A stretch of 45,489 nt of DNA from Pedobacter jeongneungensis (lineage in GTDB: Bacteria; Bacteroidota; Bacteroidia; Sphingobacteriales; Sphingobacteriaceae), in NCBI RefSeq assembly GCF_000633455.1, contig NZ_AYMG01000022.1, positions 1 through 45,489 on the forward strand. Reading direction: 5' to 3'. Every line of letters starts with the position of its first letter. Within the stretch, counting starts at the first letter, position 1. Of this stretch, positions 16,367 through 25,812 are shown piece after piece. A program made the position numbers and the translations under genes. Under the pieces are notes generated by a model. That model had not been told where the DNA came from. It ran no database searches and saw nothing but the letters and a program-made list of their open reading frames with translations.

Positions 16367-17285
16367 TTTCTTTAATTTCTTGATATACTTGTTCTATTCC
16401 CTGATAAAGAGATATTTTAGCCTTCCAGCCCATTGAATTTAATTTTGTCACATCCATTAGTTTGCGAGGCGTACCATCCGGTTTGCTAGGATCTGTTAAA
16501 ATCTCCCCATCAAAACCAACCACTTTTTTGACTAATTTAGCTAATTCTAATATAGAAAGGTCATCTCCTACACCAATGTTTACCAAACCTGGCTCATTGT
16601 AATTTTCCATTAAGAACACGCAAGCCTCAGCCAAGTCGTTAGCATGCAAAAATTCTCTTTTTGGACTTCCGGTACCCCAAATGGTTACCGAAGAATCTCC
16701 ACTTTGCTTGGCCATAATAAATTTCCTCAACAATGCTGGCAAAACATGAGAATTGTTCAAATCATAATTATCATTCGGGCCATATAAATTGGTTGGCATT
16801 ACCGATATAAAGTTACAGCCGTACTGGACTCTGTACGCATCACACATTTTGATTCCGGCAATTTTAGCAATCGCATAAGGCTCATTGGTGGGTTCTAATT
16901 GCCCGGTTAGCAAATAATCCTCTTTTAAAGGTTGAGGAGCTAGTTTTGGATAAATACATGATGAGCCCAAAAACATGAGCTTAGCTACCGAATTTACATA
17001 AGCCTGATGAATTACATGGTTTTGAATCATCAAATTTTCATAGATGAAATCCGCCCGGTAGGTATTGTTGGCTACTATACCGCCAACCTTAGCTGCAGCC
17101 AAAAAAACATATTGTGGTTTTTCTTGCTTAAAAAACGCAGCAACTGCTTGACCGTCTCTAAGATCTAATTCTGAAGATGTCCGCGTAATGATGTTAGTAT
17201 ATCCATTAGCCAATAAGTAACGCTTGATGGCAGAACCCACCATCCCACGGTGGCCAGCTATATAAATTTTATCGCTTTTATTCAT
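16350..17285 (-). CDS. fcl: GDP-L-fucose synthase
   Basis: Epimerase/reductase turning GDP-4-keto-6-deoxymannose into GDP-L-fucose with NADPH. The 311-residue SDR protein starts with YIAGHRGMVGSAIKRYL, has SSCIYPKLAPQPLKE and the catalytic YAIAK, and FLHANDLAEAC in the C-terminal part; length matches the family. It directly follows gmd (52-base gap) and precedes manC (17-base overlap), so manC, fcl and gmd form a complete GDP-fucose branch. The acceptor enzyme is likely the GT11 fucosyltransferase at 24937. Confidence 0.95.
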   Translation of the reverse strand: MNKSDKIYIAGHRGMVGSAIKRYLLANGYTNIITRTSSELDLRDGQAVAAFFKQEKPQYVFLAAAKVGGIVANNTYRADFIYENLMIQNHVIHQAYVNSVAKLMFLGSSCIYPKLAPQPLKEDYLLTGQLEPTNEPYAIAKIAGIKMCDAYRVQYGCNFISVMPTNLYGPNDNYDLNNSHVLPALLRKFIMAKQSGDSSVTIWGTGSPKREFLHANDLAEACVFLMENYNEPGLVNIGVGDDLSILELAKLVKKVVGFDGEILTDPSKPDGTPRKLMDVTKLNSMGWKAKISLYQGIEQVYQEIKENDWKS

Positions 17286-17337
17286 TATTGTGGTTTGAAT
17301 ATGAAAAGCAACTCAGGTGTGCTCTCCACAAATAATT

Positions 17338-18465
17338 TTACTCGAACTGGTTTTTAACACTATAACCTGCTGTTTTCAGCATCAATTCTTTTCTGAAGTG
17401 ATCCACGTCTGATGCCATCATATCTGCAACTAGGCCAGCCAAATCATACTGTGGTTTCCAACCCAATTTAGTTTTGGATTTGGTCGGATCACCAATCAAT
17501 AAATCTACTTCTGTTGGTCTAAAATAAGTAGCATCCACCGCAACTACTTCTTTGCCAATTTCTATTTGATAATCAGGATTTGAGCAAGAAACTACATAAG
17601 CCCGTTCTTCTACGCCCTCACCTTTAAATTTCAGCTCAATACCTACCTCTTTAAAAGACATTTTAACAAAATCCCTAACCGAAGTAGTCACCCCCGTAGC
17701 AATCACATAATCTTCAGGAACATCTTGCTGTAAAATTAACCACATTGCCTCAACATAATCTTTTGCGTGCCCCCAATCGCGTAGCGCATCAAGATTACCC
17801 AAATAAAGCTTATCTTGAAGGCCCAACGCAATTTTAGCAGTTCCTCTCGTAATTTTACGTGTAACGAAAGTTTCTCCTCTTAGTGGACTCTCATGATTAA
17901 ATAAAATGCCATTACAAGCAAATATGTTATATGCTTCACGGTAATTTTTAGTAATCCAAAAGCCGTATATTTTTGCTACACCGTAAGGTGAGCGAGGGTA
18001 AAATGCTGAATTTTCGTCGTAGAATCCCTTATCGTTTTTATTTTCCGGCATTCCACCAAATAATTCTGATGTTGATGCCTGATAAACTCTTGTTTTCTTT
18101 CCTAAACCTAAAATCCTCACTGCTTCTAATATCCTTAAGGTACCAATACCATCTACATTAGCCACGTATTCTGGCGAATCAAAAGAAACTTTTACGTGGC
18201 TCATCGCTCCCAAATTGTAAATCTCATCAGGCTGTACTTCTTGCACAATTCTGATCAAGTTTGTGGAGTCGGTTAAATCACCATAATGCAATCTGAACCG
18301 GACATTACTTTCGTGTGGATCTTGATATAAATGATCTATTCGATCAGTATTGAATAGTGAGCTACGACGCTTGATGCCATGGACTTCATATCCTTTTTTC
18401 AATAATAAATCTGCCAAATAGGCACCATCTTGTCCGGTAATTCCCGTAATAAGCGCTTTTTTCAT
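17338..18465 (-). CDS. gmd: GDP-mannose 4,6-dehydratase (intact copy)
   Basis: First committed step of GDP-fucose synthesis: GDP-mannose to GDP-4-keto-6-deoxymannose. The 375-residue product has ITGITGQDGAYLADLLL at the N-terminus, QASTSELFGG, and the catalytic YPRSPYGVAKIYG region, with the family NHESPLRGETFVTRKITR. Length is normal. A second, decayed copy lies at 35255-36343 in this window, so this one carries the function. Confidence 0.97.
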   Translation of the reverse strand: MKKALITGITGQDGAYLADLLLKKGYEVHGIKRRSSLFNTDRIDHLYQDPHESNVRFRLHYGDLTDSTNLIRIVQEVQPDEIYNLGAMSHVKVSFDSPEYVANVDGIGTLRILEAVRILGLGKKTRVYQASTSELFGGMPENKNDKGFYDENSAFYPRSPYGVAKIYGFWITKNYREAYNIFACNGILFNHESPLRGETFVTRKITRGTAKIALGLQDKLYLGNLDALRDWGHAKDYVEAMWLILQQDVPEDYVIATGVTTSVRDFVKMSFKEVGIELKFKGEGVEERAYVVSCSNPDYQIEIGKEVVAVDATYFRPTEVDLLIGDPTKSKTKLGWKPQYDLAGLVADMMASDVDHFRKELMLKTAGYSVKNQFE

Positions 18466-18476
18466 TTCTTTTTATT

Positions 18477-19391
18477 TTATTTAAGTCCAGTTTCCTGTTT
18501 AAAGGAGTTTGCTGTTTTTAACAATCCCTCTTTAGCTCCAATTGGAAAAGGCACTCCAACTGCTTTTTTTATCTTTTCATTACTAACAACATAACTTTCT
18601 GTCAGTTTTTTAAGCCTTTCAGTATTAATAGGTAGTTTTATTATATCACCGATTTTAGCCAGCAACATTAAAAACTTAGAAGGAATTTTCCAAAAAATTG
18701 GTAGTCTATTTAAGGAGTTAGCTAGTATTGCGACTACCTCAGTCGTTGATAAAGTTTCGTCATCGGCTACATTATAAATGCCAGATGGTATTGGATTTTG
18801 CAAAATCTCTTTAATAACAAAACATAAATTCTCAATACTTAAAAAAGATCTTTCATTCTTGAAAGCAGCTAAAGGATACGGTATCCCATTGCTTACAAAC
18901 TTATAAAGTAAATTCAAATTACCTTTATTTCCAGGCCCATGAATCATACATGGACGTAATATATAGTAAGATTTTCCTTCAGGAAGAAGTTGTCTTTGAA
19001 TATATTCTTCTGCCAGTCGCTTGGATTTGCCGTAATGAGTTTGAGGATTCACTTCTGTTTCTTCCGTCAGAACACCAATAATAGTATCAGCTGAAGCCTT
19101 TACAGAACTAACAAAAACAAATTTTTTTGCATCTGATTTTAAGAAGGCATCATAAAGTCTTTTTGTAACCTCGAAATTAGCTTCGTAGTAATCTTCAGGG
19201 ACAGAAGTCTTGTTCAGATCATGAGCTTTACCAGCCAAATGAATGAATGCATAAGTGTCTGTAAACCTATTAAAATTGTCATGGTATAAATCCACTCTAG
19301 AAATGACTTGTATGTCATTATTCTTTAAATAGAGAGTAAGATTTTTACCGACAAAACCACTACATCCAGAGATTGCAAGTCTATTATTCAT
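18477..19391 (-). CDS. NAD-dependent sugar epimerase/reductase (WbpV/WbpK-like)
   Basis: The 304-residue extended SDR has the dinucleotide site ISGCSGFVGKNLTLYL, FIHLAGKAHD, VSSVKASAD and the catalytic YGKSK. The IHLAGKAHD / VSSVKASAD combination resembles the 4-ketoreductases that act with WbpM-type dehydratases to make UDP-QuiNAc or UDP-FucNAc. With the dehydratase at 11676 and the WecA/WbpL-like transferase at 14203, it would supply the first sugar of the repeat. It could alternatively be a C4 epimerase. Gaps to its neighbours are 11 and 2 bases, so it is in the operon. Confidence 0.8.
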   Translation of the reverse strand: MNNRLAISGCSGFVGKNLTLYLKNNDIQVISRVDLYHDNFNRFTDTYAFIHLAGKAHDLNKTSVPEDYYEANFEVTKRLYDAFLKSDAKKFVFVSSVKASADTIIGVLTEETEVNPQTHYGKSKRLAEEYIQRQLLPEGKSYYILRPCMIHGPGNKGNLNLLYKFVSNGIPYPLAAFKNERSFLSIENLCFVIKEILQNPIPSGIYNVADDETLSTTEVVAILANSLNRLPIFWKIPSKFLMLLAKIGDIIKLPINTERLKKLTESYVVSNEKIKKAVGVPFPIGAKEGLLKTANSFKQETGLK

Positions 19392-19393
19392 GT

Positions 19394-20503
19394 TTATTTT
19401 CCATATAAATTTAAATAAGATTTCGCCATTTCCACTCTATTAAAATCTTTAGACCGCTGTAAAGCTCCTTGAGAGAAGTGCTCGTACATTTTTTGATTAC
19501 TTATTATAGTAAGTATTGCATCAGATAATTCATTTACATTCTTAGGTTCTACTGTTAATCCAGAAATATTATGCAATGACACAAAAGGTACACCAGAGTT
19601 GAGGTTGGTATTTATTACAGGAAGACCATTACTCATAGCCTCTAATTGAACTACTCCAAATGCCTCAGCCTCGTTTATAGATGGTAAAACAAACAAATCA
19701 GAGTTTTTATAGAAAGTCTCAACCTCATTATCTGTTAATTCGGTAAAAAAAGACACTTTATTCGTAATGTCTAGCTTTGTTACCAAATCGATTAATTCTT
19801 GTTTGGTTTCACCATTACCAATAATGCTTAATTCAATATCTAAATCTTTCACTGCCTCTATTAAAAAGTTCACACCTTTATAAGCTCGAAGCTTACCAAC
19901 AAAAAGCAATCTAAACTTGCGCCCTATGGGATACGAACGGTTCTTATCAGCGCTTGAAATAGTAGGCTCAAAGCTTAAAGGAATAACCTTTACTTTATGG
20001 GCATATTCACCGAGTAAAGTAGAATTTTCCAGTAATTGTGGTGAGGTCACTATAATATGGGACGCAACATCTAATAACCTTTTAATCATTGGATCGTAGT
20101 ATTTTGCAATCCAACTCCATCTAGAATTTTTAATGTTTGCATGCCAAGTTATAATCAACTTTTTATCCTTAATTATCTCTAAATTTCGCAGGAGTGCATA
20201 TTCCATATTTGGAAATGGATAGTGATGATGTATTATATCTGAATCTGAGATAAGTTTTGCTAATAAAGGATATCTGAAATTAAGTGGTTGACTTTTTATT
20301 ATAATTGGAGTGAATTCTTTAACTGAATTCGCATTTCCTATTCGCGTTATCTGCTTTTTAAATTTTGGTATATGACTATTTGAATAAACTACAAAACTAA
20401 AATCGCTATCAGCCAAAGATATCCCTTCAACAATACTCTTGACCACAGATTCCATCCCTCCCTTGGAAGGATCATAGTATTTAACTGTCTGAAGAACTTT
20501 CAT
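19394..20503 (-). CDS. Glycosyltransferase, GT4 type
   Basis: The 369-residue product has a GT-B fold. Near the start, YDPSKGGMESVV is the glycine-rich acceptor-side loop; the C-terminal donor domain has LLFVGKLRAYKGVNFLIEA and the EX7E motif in NEAEAFGVVQLEAMSNGLPV. Such cytosolic, membrane-associated enzymes transfer a sugar from a nucleotide donor with retention to the lipid-linked chain. The exact sugar cannot be read. It overlaps the next upstream transferase gene by 4 bases. Confidence 0.88.
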   Translation of the reverse strand: MKVLQTVKYYDPSKGGMESVVKSIVEGISLADSDFSFVVYSNSHIPKFKKQITRIGNANSVKEFTPIIIKSQPLNFRYPLLAKLISDSDIIHHHYPFPNMEYALLRNLEIIKDKKLIITWHANIKNSRWSWIAKYYDPMIKRLLDVASHIIVTSPQLLENSTLLGEYAHKVKVIPLSFEPTISSADKNRSYPIGRKFRLLFVGKLRAYKGVNFLIEAVKDLDIELSIIGNGETKQELIDLVTKLDITNKVSFFTELTDNEVETFYKNSDLFVLPSINEAEAFGVVQLEAMSNGLPVINTNLNSGVPFVSLHNISGLTVEPKNVNELSDAILTIISNQKMYEHFSQGALQRSKDFNRVEMAKSYLNLYGK

Positions 20504-21537
20504 TTATACTGATTTAAAATATTAATAATTTTTTTTGATGAGGTGTCCCAACTGAATTTTTCGATCTGAGAATATCCATTTTGAATAAGCTCACTTCGAA
20601 GAGCGTCATTATTTAACAGATTGGTAAGTTCTTGCGCAATAGACGTCGAAGATAATGGGTCAATGTATCGTGCCGCATTACCACAAACCTCCCTCAAAAC
20701 TTTTATATCTGAAACAATTACAGGGCAACCATGAGACATGGCCTCTAAAGGAGGTATACCAAATCCTTCATATAATGATGGGTAAACAAAAGCACTTGCA
20801 TTATGATATAATTTGTTAAGTGCCACATCTCCAACATAGCCTTCAAACTGTACGTTGCTGGTATTTTGTGCTGAAAAGTCTTGCATGAAATGATTTCCAG
20901 CTTTACCAACAATAATTAATTTCACATTTTTTAAGGAGTCTAATTTAAATGCATCAATTAAACGCTTAAAATTTTTTCGCGGATCAAGCGATGAAACACC
21001 TAATACATATAATCCCGACTCTCTCTCACTAGATATTGGTTCTTTGGATTTGGTAACAGCGTTATAAACAACTTCAACTTTGCCTGCATCGACCTTCATT
21101 AATCTAACAATTTCTCCTTTTGAAAACTCGCTTACCGTGATTATTTTCAATGAATGCTTTGCAATTATGGGCGTGGTGATTGAATAAAAAAGAAAATACC
21201 ACCTTGAAAACCATTTTGGATTTTCAATGAAGGACAAGTCATGAATAGTTACAATTTTCCTATTATACCATAGCGGGCCAAGTCCCGAGAGATTCAATAA
21301 AAGAGGTGTACCATTCTTTTTTAAGAACTTCAGTAAGTCTAACTGCTCCCAAAAATGAGATTTAGATGAACCAAATTTTACGATATCAAACCCCTCATCA
21401 TTATCAAATTCTACCCATTTTGGAATAACAATTTTAAAATCAAGTCCGTTCTTTTTCAAATGCTTGCATATCTCTAAGGAAAATCGACTTATACCATCCA
21501 TTTTGTTTCCCAGAAATCTCCCATTTACATATATCAT
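20500..21537 (-). CDS. Glycosyltransferase, GT4 type (mannosyltransferase-like)
   Basis: The 345-residue GT-B protein starts with YVNGRFLGNKMDGISRFS, typical of the mannosyltransferase-like branch of GT4, and has LYVLGVSSLDPRKNFKRLI and the EX7E motif SLYEGFGIPPLEAMSHGCPV. GDP-mannose is available from ManC, so mannose is a plausible donor, but this is inference. It overlaps both neighbouring transferase genes by 4 bases, which indicates translational coupling. Confidence 0.88.
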   Translation of the reverse strand: MIYVNGRFLGNKMDGISRFSLEICKHLKKNGLDFKIVIPKWVEFDNDEGFDIVKFGSSKSHFWEQLDLLKFLKKNGTPLLLNLSGLGPLWYNRKIVTIHDLSFIENPKWFSRWYFLFYSITTPIIAKHSLKIITVSEFSKGEIVRLMKVDAGKVEVVYNAVTKSKEPISSERESGLYVLGVSSLDPRKNFKRLIDAFKLDSLKNVKLIIVGKAGNHFMQDFSAQNTSNVQFEGYVGDVALNKLYHNASAFVYPSLYEGFGIPPLEAMSHGCPVIVSDIKVLREVCGNAARYIDPLSSTSIAQELTNLLNNDALRSELIQNGYSQIEKFSWDTSSKKIINILNQYK

Positions 21538-22526
21538 TTACTCTTTTCCATTTTTGTATATAAATTCTTGTAGCTAGCAGAAATTGTTTGAACATTAAAT
21601 CTTTCTACATTCCTTAATCCATTACTCACCAACGAATTTCCTAACTCCGGGCTTTGTAAAATTTCTTTTATTGCGCTTCTCACGCTAATCGGATCTCTGC
21701 AGTCAACTAAATAAGCCGCATCATTAGCAATTTCTGTCATAGGAGATATATTTGATGTCACAACAATCCTACCAACTCCGTTCCCTTCAATAATTGGCAT
21801 TCCAAAACCTTCATAAGTTGAGCAAAAACATACTATATCACAATTCTTATATTCATCCAAAATCTCAGTGTCCGTCAAGTCAATTTTAACTTCATATGAT
21901 TGATTATTCTCTTTCAGTCTATTTTCAATAATCCCATCAATCTTTCCAATAATAACTAGATGACTTGAAATAGTTTTTAACGCTTCTACAATGAGGAAGA
22001 GGTTTTTATTCCAAGCAGTACCAATCTGTAGAATGACTGGTTTTTGTATATTAATTAACTTTGGTAAATAGCCAAAAGATGGATCTATTGGATTGTATAC
22101 TACCTCGAGATCAGTCCGTTTAGTAATCTTGTATAATTCATCTCTAGTATGTTCAGAGATACAAACAACTTTATCCGCCAATCTTACTGGAAGAGTAAAC
22201 CAAAGAAATCTAATAATTGCCTTTTTCAAAGGGTTTTTCGCACAGTCTAAAGCACTTAAATCGTGTACTGTTAAAATAGATTTGCAGCCAATTAGACCAA
22301 GAATACAGTAGTGAATGTCTCCTGTTATATGATTTATCCCTAATTTATCTCTATTCTTTAATACATAATAAATGTTCTTGCAAACACTAATTAAATCAGA
22401 CCTACGAGCAGGCACGCTGAGTTCTCTTACAGGAAGCGTTACCCGCATTTCAGATATTAGTGTTGTGAAAACTTTTAGGATACTATATCCAGCAGCTGGG
22501 TTTCTGTAAAAATATGTTACTTTCAT
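21534..22526 (-). CDS. Glycosyltransferase, GT4 type
   Basis: The 330-residue GT-B protein contains ILTVHDLSAL, LADKVVCISEHTRDEL, VILQIGTAWNKNLFLIVEAL and the EX7E motif in STYEGFGMPIIEGNGVGRIV. The second half of that motif has EGNGVG in place of the usual EAMA(S)G, but both glutamates are kept. The donor and linkage are unknown. Confidence 0.87.
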   Translation of the reverse strand: MKVTYFYRNPAAGYSILKVFTTLISEMRVTLPVRELSVPARRSDLISVCKNIYYVLKNRDKLGINHITGDIHYCILGLIGCKSILTVHDLSALDCAKNPLKKAIIRFLWFTLPVRLADKVVCISEHTRDELYKITKRTDLEVVYNPIDPSFGYLPKLINIQKPVILQIGTAWNKNLFLIVEALKTISSHLVIIGKIDGIIENRLKENNQSYEVKIDLTDTEILDEYKNCDIVCFCSTYEGFGMPIIEGNGVGRIVVTSNISPMTEIANDAAYLVDCRDPISVRSAIKEILQSPELGNSLVSNGLRNVERFNVQTISASYKNLYTKMEKSK

Positions 22527-22534
22527 TCTTTTGT

Positions 22535-23638
22535 TTACTGATCGTAAGCATTGTAATTACTATCCCATAAAACTGAATTATAGGGCCTATAAATATCGAA
22601 ACCCAAATCCTCCTTATAAAAATTCATACCCTTTTGAATTGTTAGCATTCCATAAATAGCCACTAAAATAAAAACAAGTTTTCTAGTAAAATCATTTTTA
22701 AAAATTGTGAGTATATATGGAATTAAAAATATCTCAGCAATATTAAAATACAATACACCACGTGCAACTACTACCTGTAAAATGGTATTATTAAATAGGA
22801 TGTAAATTATAGCCCCAATAAAATAAAGGTTAAAAAAGAAATTAAAATGAGCATCCATATTTTTAATGCGACTTCTAAAGGCCACTGCAAGCATTATCCA
22901 AATTGAGCGCTTGAGAAGGGCAAGGATTGTCAAAAATACGTTTGTAGTTAAAAAATTGGACTCAGCATAGAAAGTCACTTTGTCGCCTATCGACTCACTA
23001 AACAGAAAAAATATATCTAAAGGCAACTTATTCATTAGGCCAAATAGTGAAATTATTAACACTGTACCCAAAATAGAAATTAGGTATTTGTTTTTAAACT
23101 CTCTATTTAGAAAATATGCAAAAATAAAAAACAAGGCTGATTTGTGAAACAAAAATGCAATAGCTATACACGCTAAAAAATTAATTATTTTTTTATCAAA
23201 AATAAATTTATACGAATAGATACAGATAGCAAAAGAGATATATTGCCTATTCATACCCAAATAAGTGAGCATTATACAGTAAAAGAAGAATATTGAAAAT
23301 AATGGATTCACTGCAAATCGAAAAATTGATTTGCTAATAAGTCCATATACAATTATCGCATGAACAACTAGAAAAACAGAGTAGTTACTAGTAAAAATCC
23401 TAATCGCTTGACTGAGTAACATATAACCAATTTCGAAATTGTCACGGTTATTATCCAGGCAATCTTCAAAATATTCTCTGTAGATGTTCCAATCGGTTCC
23501 GATCCCCCATCTTAAGCCATCATGAAAGATAAGTAAGACAATAGCAAAGAAAAAAAAGGCCATAGCATATTTACCCTTTTTCAGAAACACATCATCAATC
23601 GCAAACAGCCCCAATAGGGAAAAGGTAAATATATACAT
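22535..23638 (-). CDS. EpsG-family polysaccharide polymerase (Wzy-like)
   Basis: The 367-residue integral membrane protein has about ten helices, with EpsG-family features: GIGTDWNIYREYF after the second helix, FEIGYMLLSQ, MNRQYISFAICIYSY and LFHKSALFF. EpsG/Wzy proteins join lipid-linked repeat units at the periplasmic face of the inner membrane. It is the only polymerase candidate in the locus and lies among glycosyltransferases, 8 and 6 bases from its neighbours. Sequence conservation in this family is low, so the call rests on topology, these motifs and context. Confidence 0.82.
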   Translation of the reverse strand: MYIFTFSLLGLFAIDDVFLKKGKYAMAFFFFAIVLLIFHDGLRWGIGTDWNIYREYFEDCLDNNRDNFEIGYMLLSQAIRIFTSNYSVFLVVHAIIVYGLISKSIFRFAVNPLFSIFFFYCIMLTYLGMNRQYISFAICIYSYKFIFDKKIINFLACIAIAFLFHKSALFFIFAYFLNREFKNKYLISILGTVLIISLFGLMNKLPLDIFFLFSESIGDKVTFYAESNFLTTNVFLTILALLKRSIWIMLAVAFRSRIKNMDAHFNFFFNLYFIGAIIYILFNNTILQVVVARGVLYFNIAEIFLIPYILTIFKNDFTRKLVFILVAIYGMLTIQKGMNFYKEDLGFDIYRPYNSVLWDSNYNAYDQ

Positions 23639-23644
23639 AACTGA

Positions 23645-24937
23645 TTAATTCCAGATCTTAAAATGTTTAATATATTCTTTATCAATAAGGTAAACGTGAT
23701 TTTCCGGTTTGGAATATAGGCGCATCAATCTTGTTAGAAGGAAAAACCTTTGAGCACCGATCAGTTTGAATAGAAGAGTAAAAAATTTATTTATTTTAAT
23801 TGTTTTACTCTCTATATCTCCAATGTTACTGGCATTCGTCTTATCATTAACCGCCATTTCGCTTGTAAGTAGTTTATGATTAGCTAAGGCTTTATACAAT
23901 GTTGCACTCTCTTCAAAAGGATTATAGTTAACTTTTCCATCATCGAGCAACCTCCTAAATAAGCGTCTATAAACCAATGAAATACTTTGGTTATTCGAAA
24001 AGAAATTATAGCTATAGCTCAGCGAAATGAACTTCGAAATATTACTTGTTTTGAGAGCTTTGGTATAATGAGAAAAAATAATGTCTAAATCCGATGGCAT
24101 GCCGAGGCCTTTTATGTTTCCTTGAATAACCTCATCTTTTATCAACGCTTTGTAATTGAACCCTGAAAAGTGAACAAATGTTAATGGATATAGCTCATCT
24201 TTAGCTAAAATTCTATTTTTAACATATAATTTGTTCTCTACTTGAAAAACTTCCCGCTCATAAAAATTCCATGGAGCCAAGTTCAGTCCCAAATCTGTTG
24301 AAATCAATAAGTTTGTCGGAAATAATGAAGGTAAAAAATCCATCCATTTTTGATCAGTAAAATAGTTTTCCATCATATTCTGAAAACACCTATCTTTTAA
24401 TCGTTCTTCCCACCAATTAAGAAGTTTTATAGCCGTATCTCCATTCCGTAATGCTAAAAAACCCAAATTAAACATGCCCGAATAAAGTAAGTTTCGCTCA
24501 TTTAAACTTCCTGTATAAATGGTTTCGATCGTTGTTATATGTGGCGTTACTAAAATATCATAATCGTTTAGTTTTTCATAAATTGCATCCAGCGTATTGA
24601 ACACTAAAATATCTGGATCAAAATAGATACAGGCATCAACGTCGTAATTTTGGAGGATATATTTAAAACATGATGGTTTGATAGATGTACAAAATTCGGT
24701 TAGATCATATTTAAAAGCCATTTCATACCACTGTGACTTTGGAATTGCCAATTTCTCTCCAGCAATTATTACATTATCCGGAAGTTGAATTGCTAATCCT
24801 TCTCCAAACTCATCAGCTACAAAAATCAGGAAAAGAACATCGTCTTGGATAGCCTTAATAGAAGCTTCCAACGTTTGAGCTAGTCCAATGTAATTCTTGG
24901 CACAAATGGTAAAAGCTATTTTCTTTATATCTTCCAT
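23645..24937 (-). CDS. Glycosyltransferase with GT-A fold (GT8-like)
   Basis: The 430-residue product begins KKIAFTICAKNYIGLAQTL, a GT-A nucleotide-binding start. It has a metal-binding DxD-type motif in ACIYFDPDILVF (about residue 100) and SGMFNLGFLALRNGD, a stretch shared with GT8-like and similar transferases in surface polysaccharide loci. The C-terminal 130 residues are helical and unrecognised. It overlaps the fucosyltransferase stop/start by 1 base. Donor and acceptor are unknown. Confidence 0.75.
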   Translation of the reverse strand: MEDIKKIAFTICAKNYIGLAQTLEASIKAIQDDVLFLIFVADEFGEGLAIQLPDNVIIAGEKLAIPKSQWYEMAFKYDLTEFCTSIKPSCFKYILQNYDVDACIYFDPDILVFNTLDAIYEKLNDYDILVTPHITTIETIYTGSLNERNLLYSGMFNLGFLALRNGDTAIKLLNWWEERLKDRCFQNMMENYFTDQKWMDFLPSLFPTNLLISTDLGLNLAPWNFYEREVFQVENKLYVKNRILAKDELYPLTFVHFSGFNYKALIKDEVIQGNIKGLGMPSDLDIIFSHYTKALKTSNISKFISLSYSYNFFSNNQSISLVYRRLFRRLLDDGKVNYNPFEESATLYKALANHKLLTSEMAVNDKTNASNIGDIESKTIKINKFFTLLFKLIGAQRFFLLTRLMRLYSKPENHVYLIDKEYIKHFKIWN

Positions 24938-25812
24938 TACTTATTATTAATTTTAATCCAATCTTGGGGGTAAACATCTGTGGATTTATCATCGTTAAGA
25001 AATCTGTTGGGGCAAATAACAATTTTATCTTCATTTTGATTTAACCACGCTCCCCACCAACTGAAAGTACTATTTGCAATAATATTGTGTTTACAAATGC
25101 TCATCAGGTACATATCAATATAAGAATTAGTACCCCTGTTATTGTCTATATAAGTTACATTTTGCAATTTAAGATTTTCTTTAACCCAACCCATATCATT
25201 TGAGAAAACAAAATAATGAACGTCCCTTACCCGTTCTTCAATAGCATCTATCGCCTTCTCATAATATTCCTGTGTACATACTCCACCAAACAAATTAATA
25301 TTTGAAGCATTTAAGTAATCACCCCGCCGAACGTGTACAGCAACACTTTCTGTATTACTAATTTTCTTAATAATTTCTTGATTTACGTTATCTGTTGGGA
25401 TATTAAATTTAAATTTTGAGATAATCTCTTCTCTGCATTCTGCAAAATATAACTCTGAATGCCATCCCCCATAATAATATGTCAAACCTCGTGAGGGTTG
25501 GAGGTATTGTTCCTTAAAGTTATAGTCAAAATTTTCTTTAACTATTCTTATATCAAAAAAGTGGCTAATTCTGTTTTTGATGTTATTCAGCCCCCATCCT
25601 TTATCAGTCAGCAAAATGCGGAATAAAAGGTACAGATTTTTTTGAAAAAGAGCTGGTTTAACATTTATATTAAAAACCTTATCTAGTTCCATTCCATTGT
25701 GATCACTACAAAAGGAAATAAAATAAGCTTTTCCAAGACTTCTCTTCTGAAGGAAGTAGGCATACTGTGACATTTGGTTACCTAACCCATTGAAAACTAC
25801 AATTACATCCAT
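24937..25812 (-). CDS. Alpha-1,2-fucosyltransferase (GT11)
   Basis: The 291-residue product shows the GT11 motifs in order: GLGNQMSQYAY at residues 10-20, the donor-binding VAVHVRRGDYLNAS near 155, and NSTFSWWGAWLN near 245. GT11 enzymes move L-fucose from GDP-fucose to a galactose or similar residue in alpha-1,2 linkage. The donor is made by ManC, Gmd and Fcl in the same operon. Start and stop codons touch the neighbouring transferase genes (1-base overlaps). Length is normal for bacterial members. Confidence 0.93.
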   Translation of the reverse strand: MDVIVVFNGLGNQMSQYAYFLQKRSLGKAYFISFCSDHNGMELDKVFNINVKPALFQKNLYLLFRILLTDKGWGLNNIKNRISHFFDIRIVKENFDYNFKEQYLQPSRGLTYYYGGWHSELYFAECREEIISKFKFNIPTDNVNQEIIKKISNTESVAVHVRRGDYLNASNINLFGGVCTQEYYEKAIDAIEERVRDVHYFVFSNDMGWVKENLKLQNVTYIDNNRGTNSYIDMYLMSICKHNIIANSTFSWWGAWLNQNEDKIVICPNRFLNDDKSTDVYPQDWIKINNK

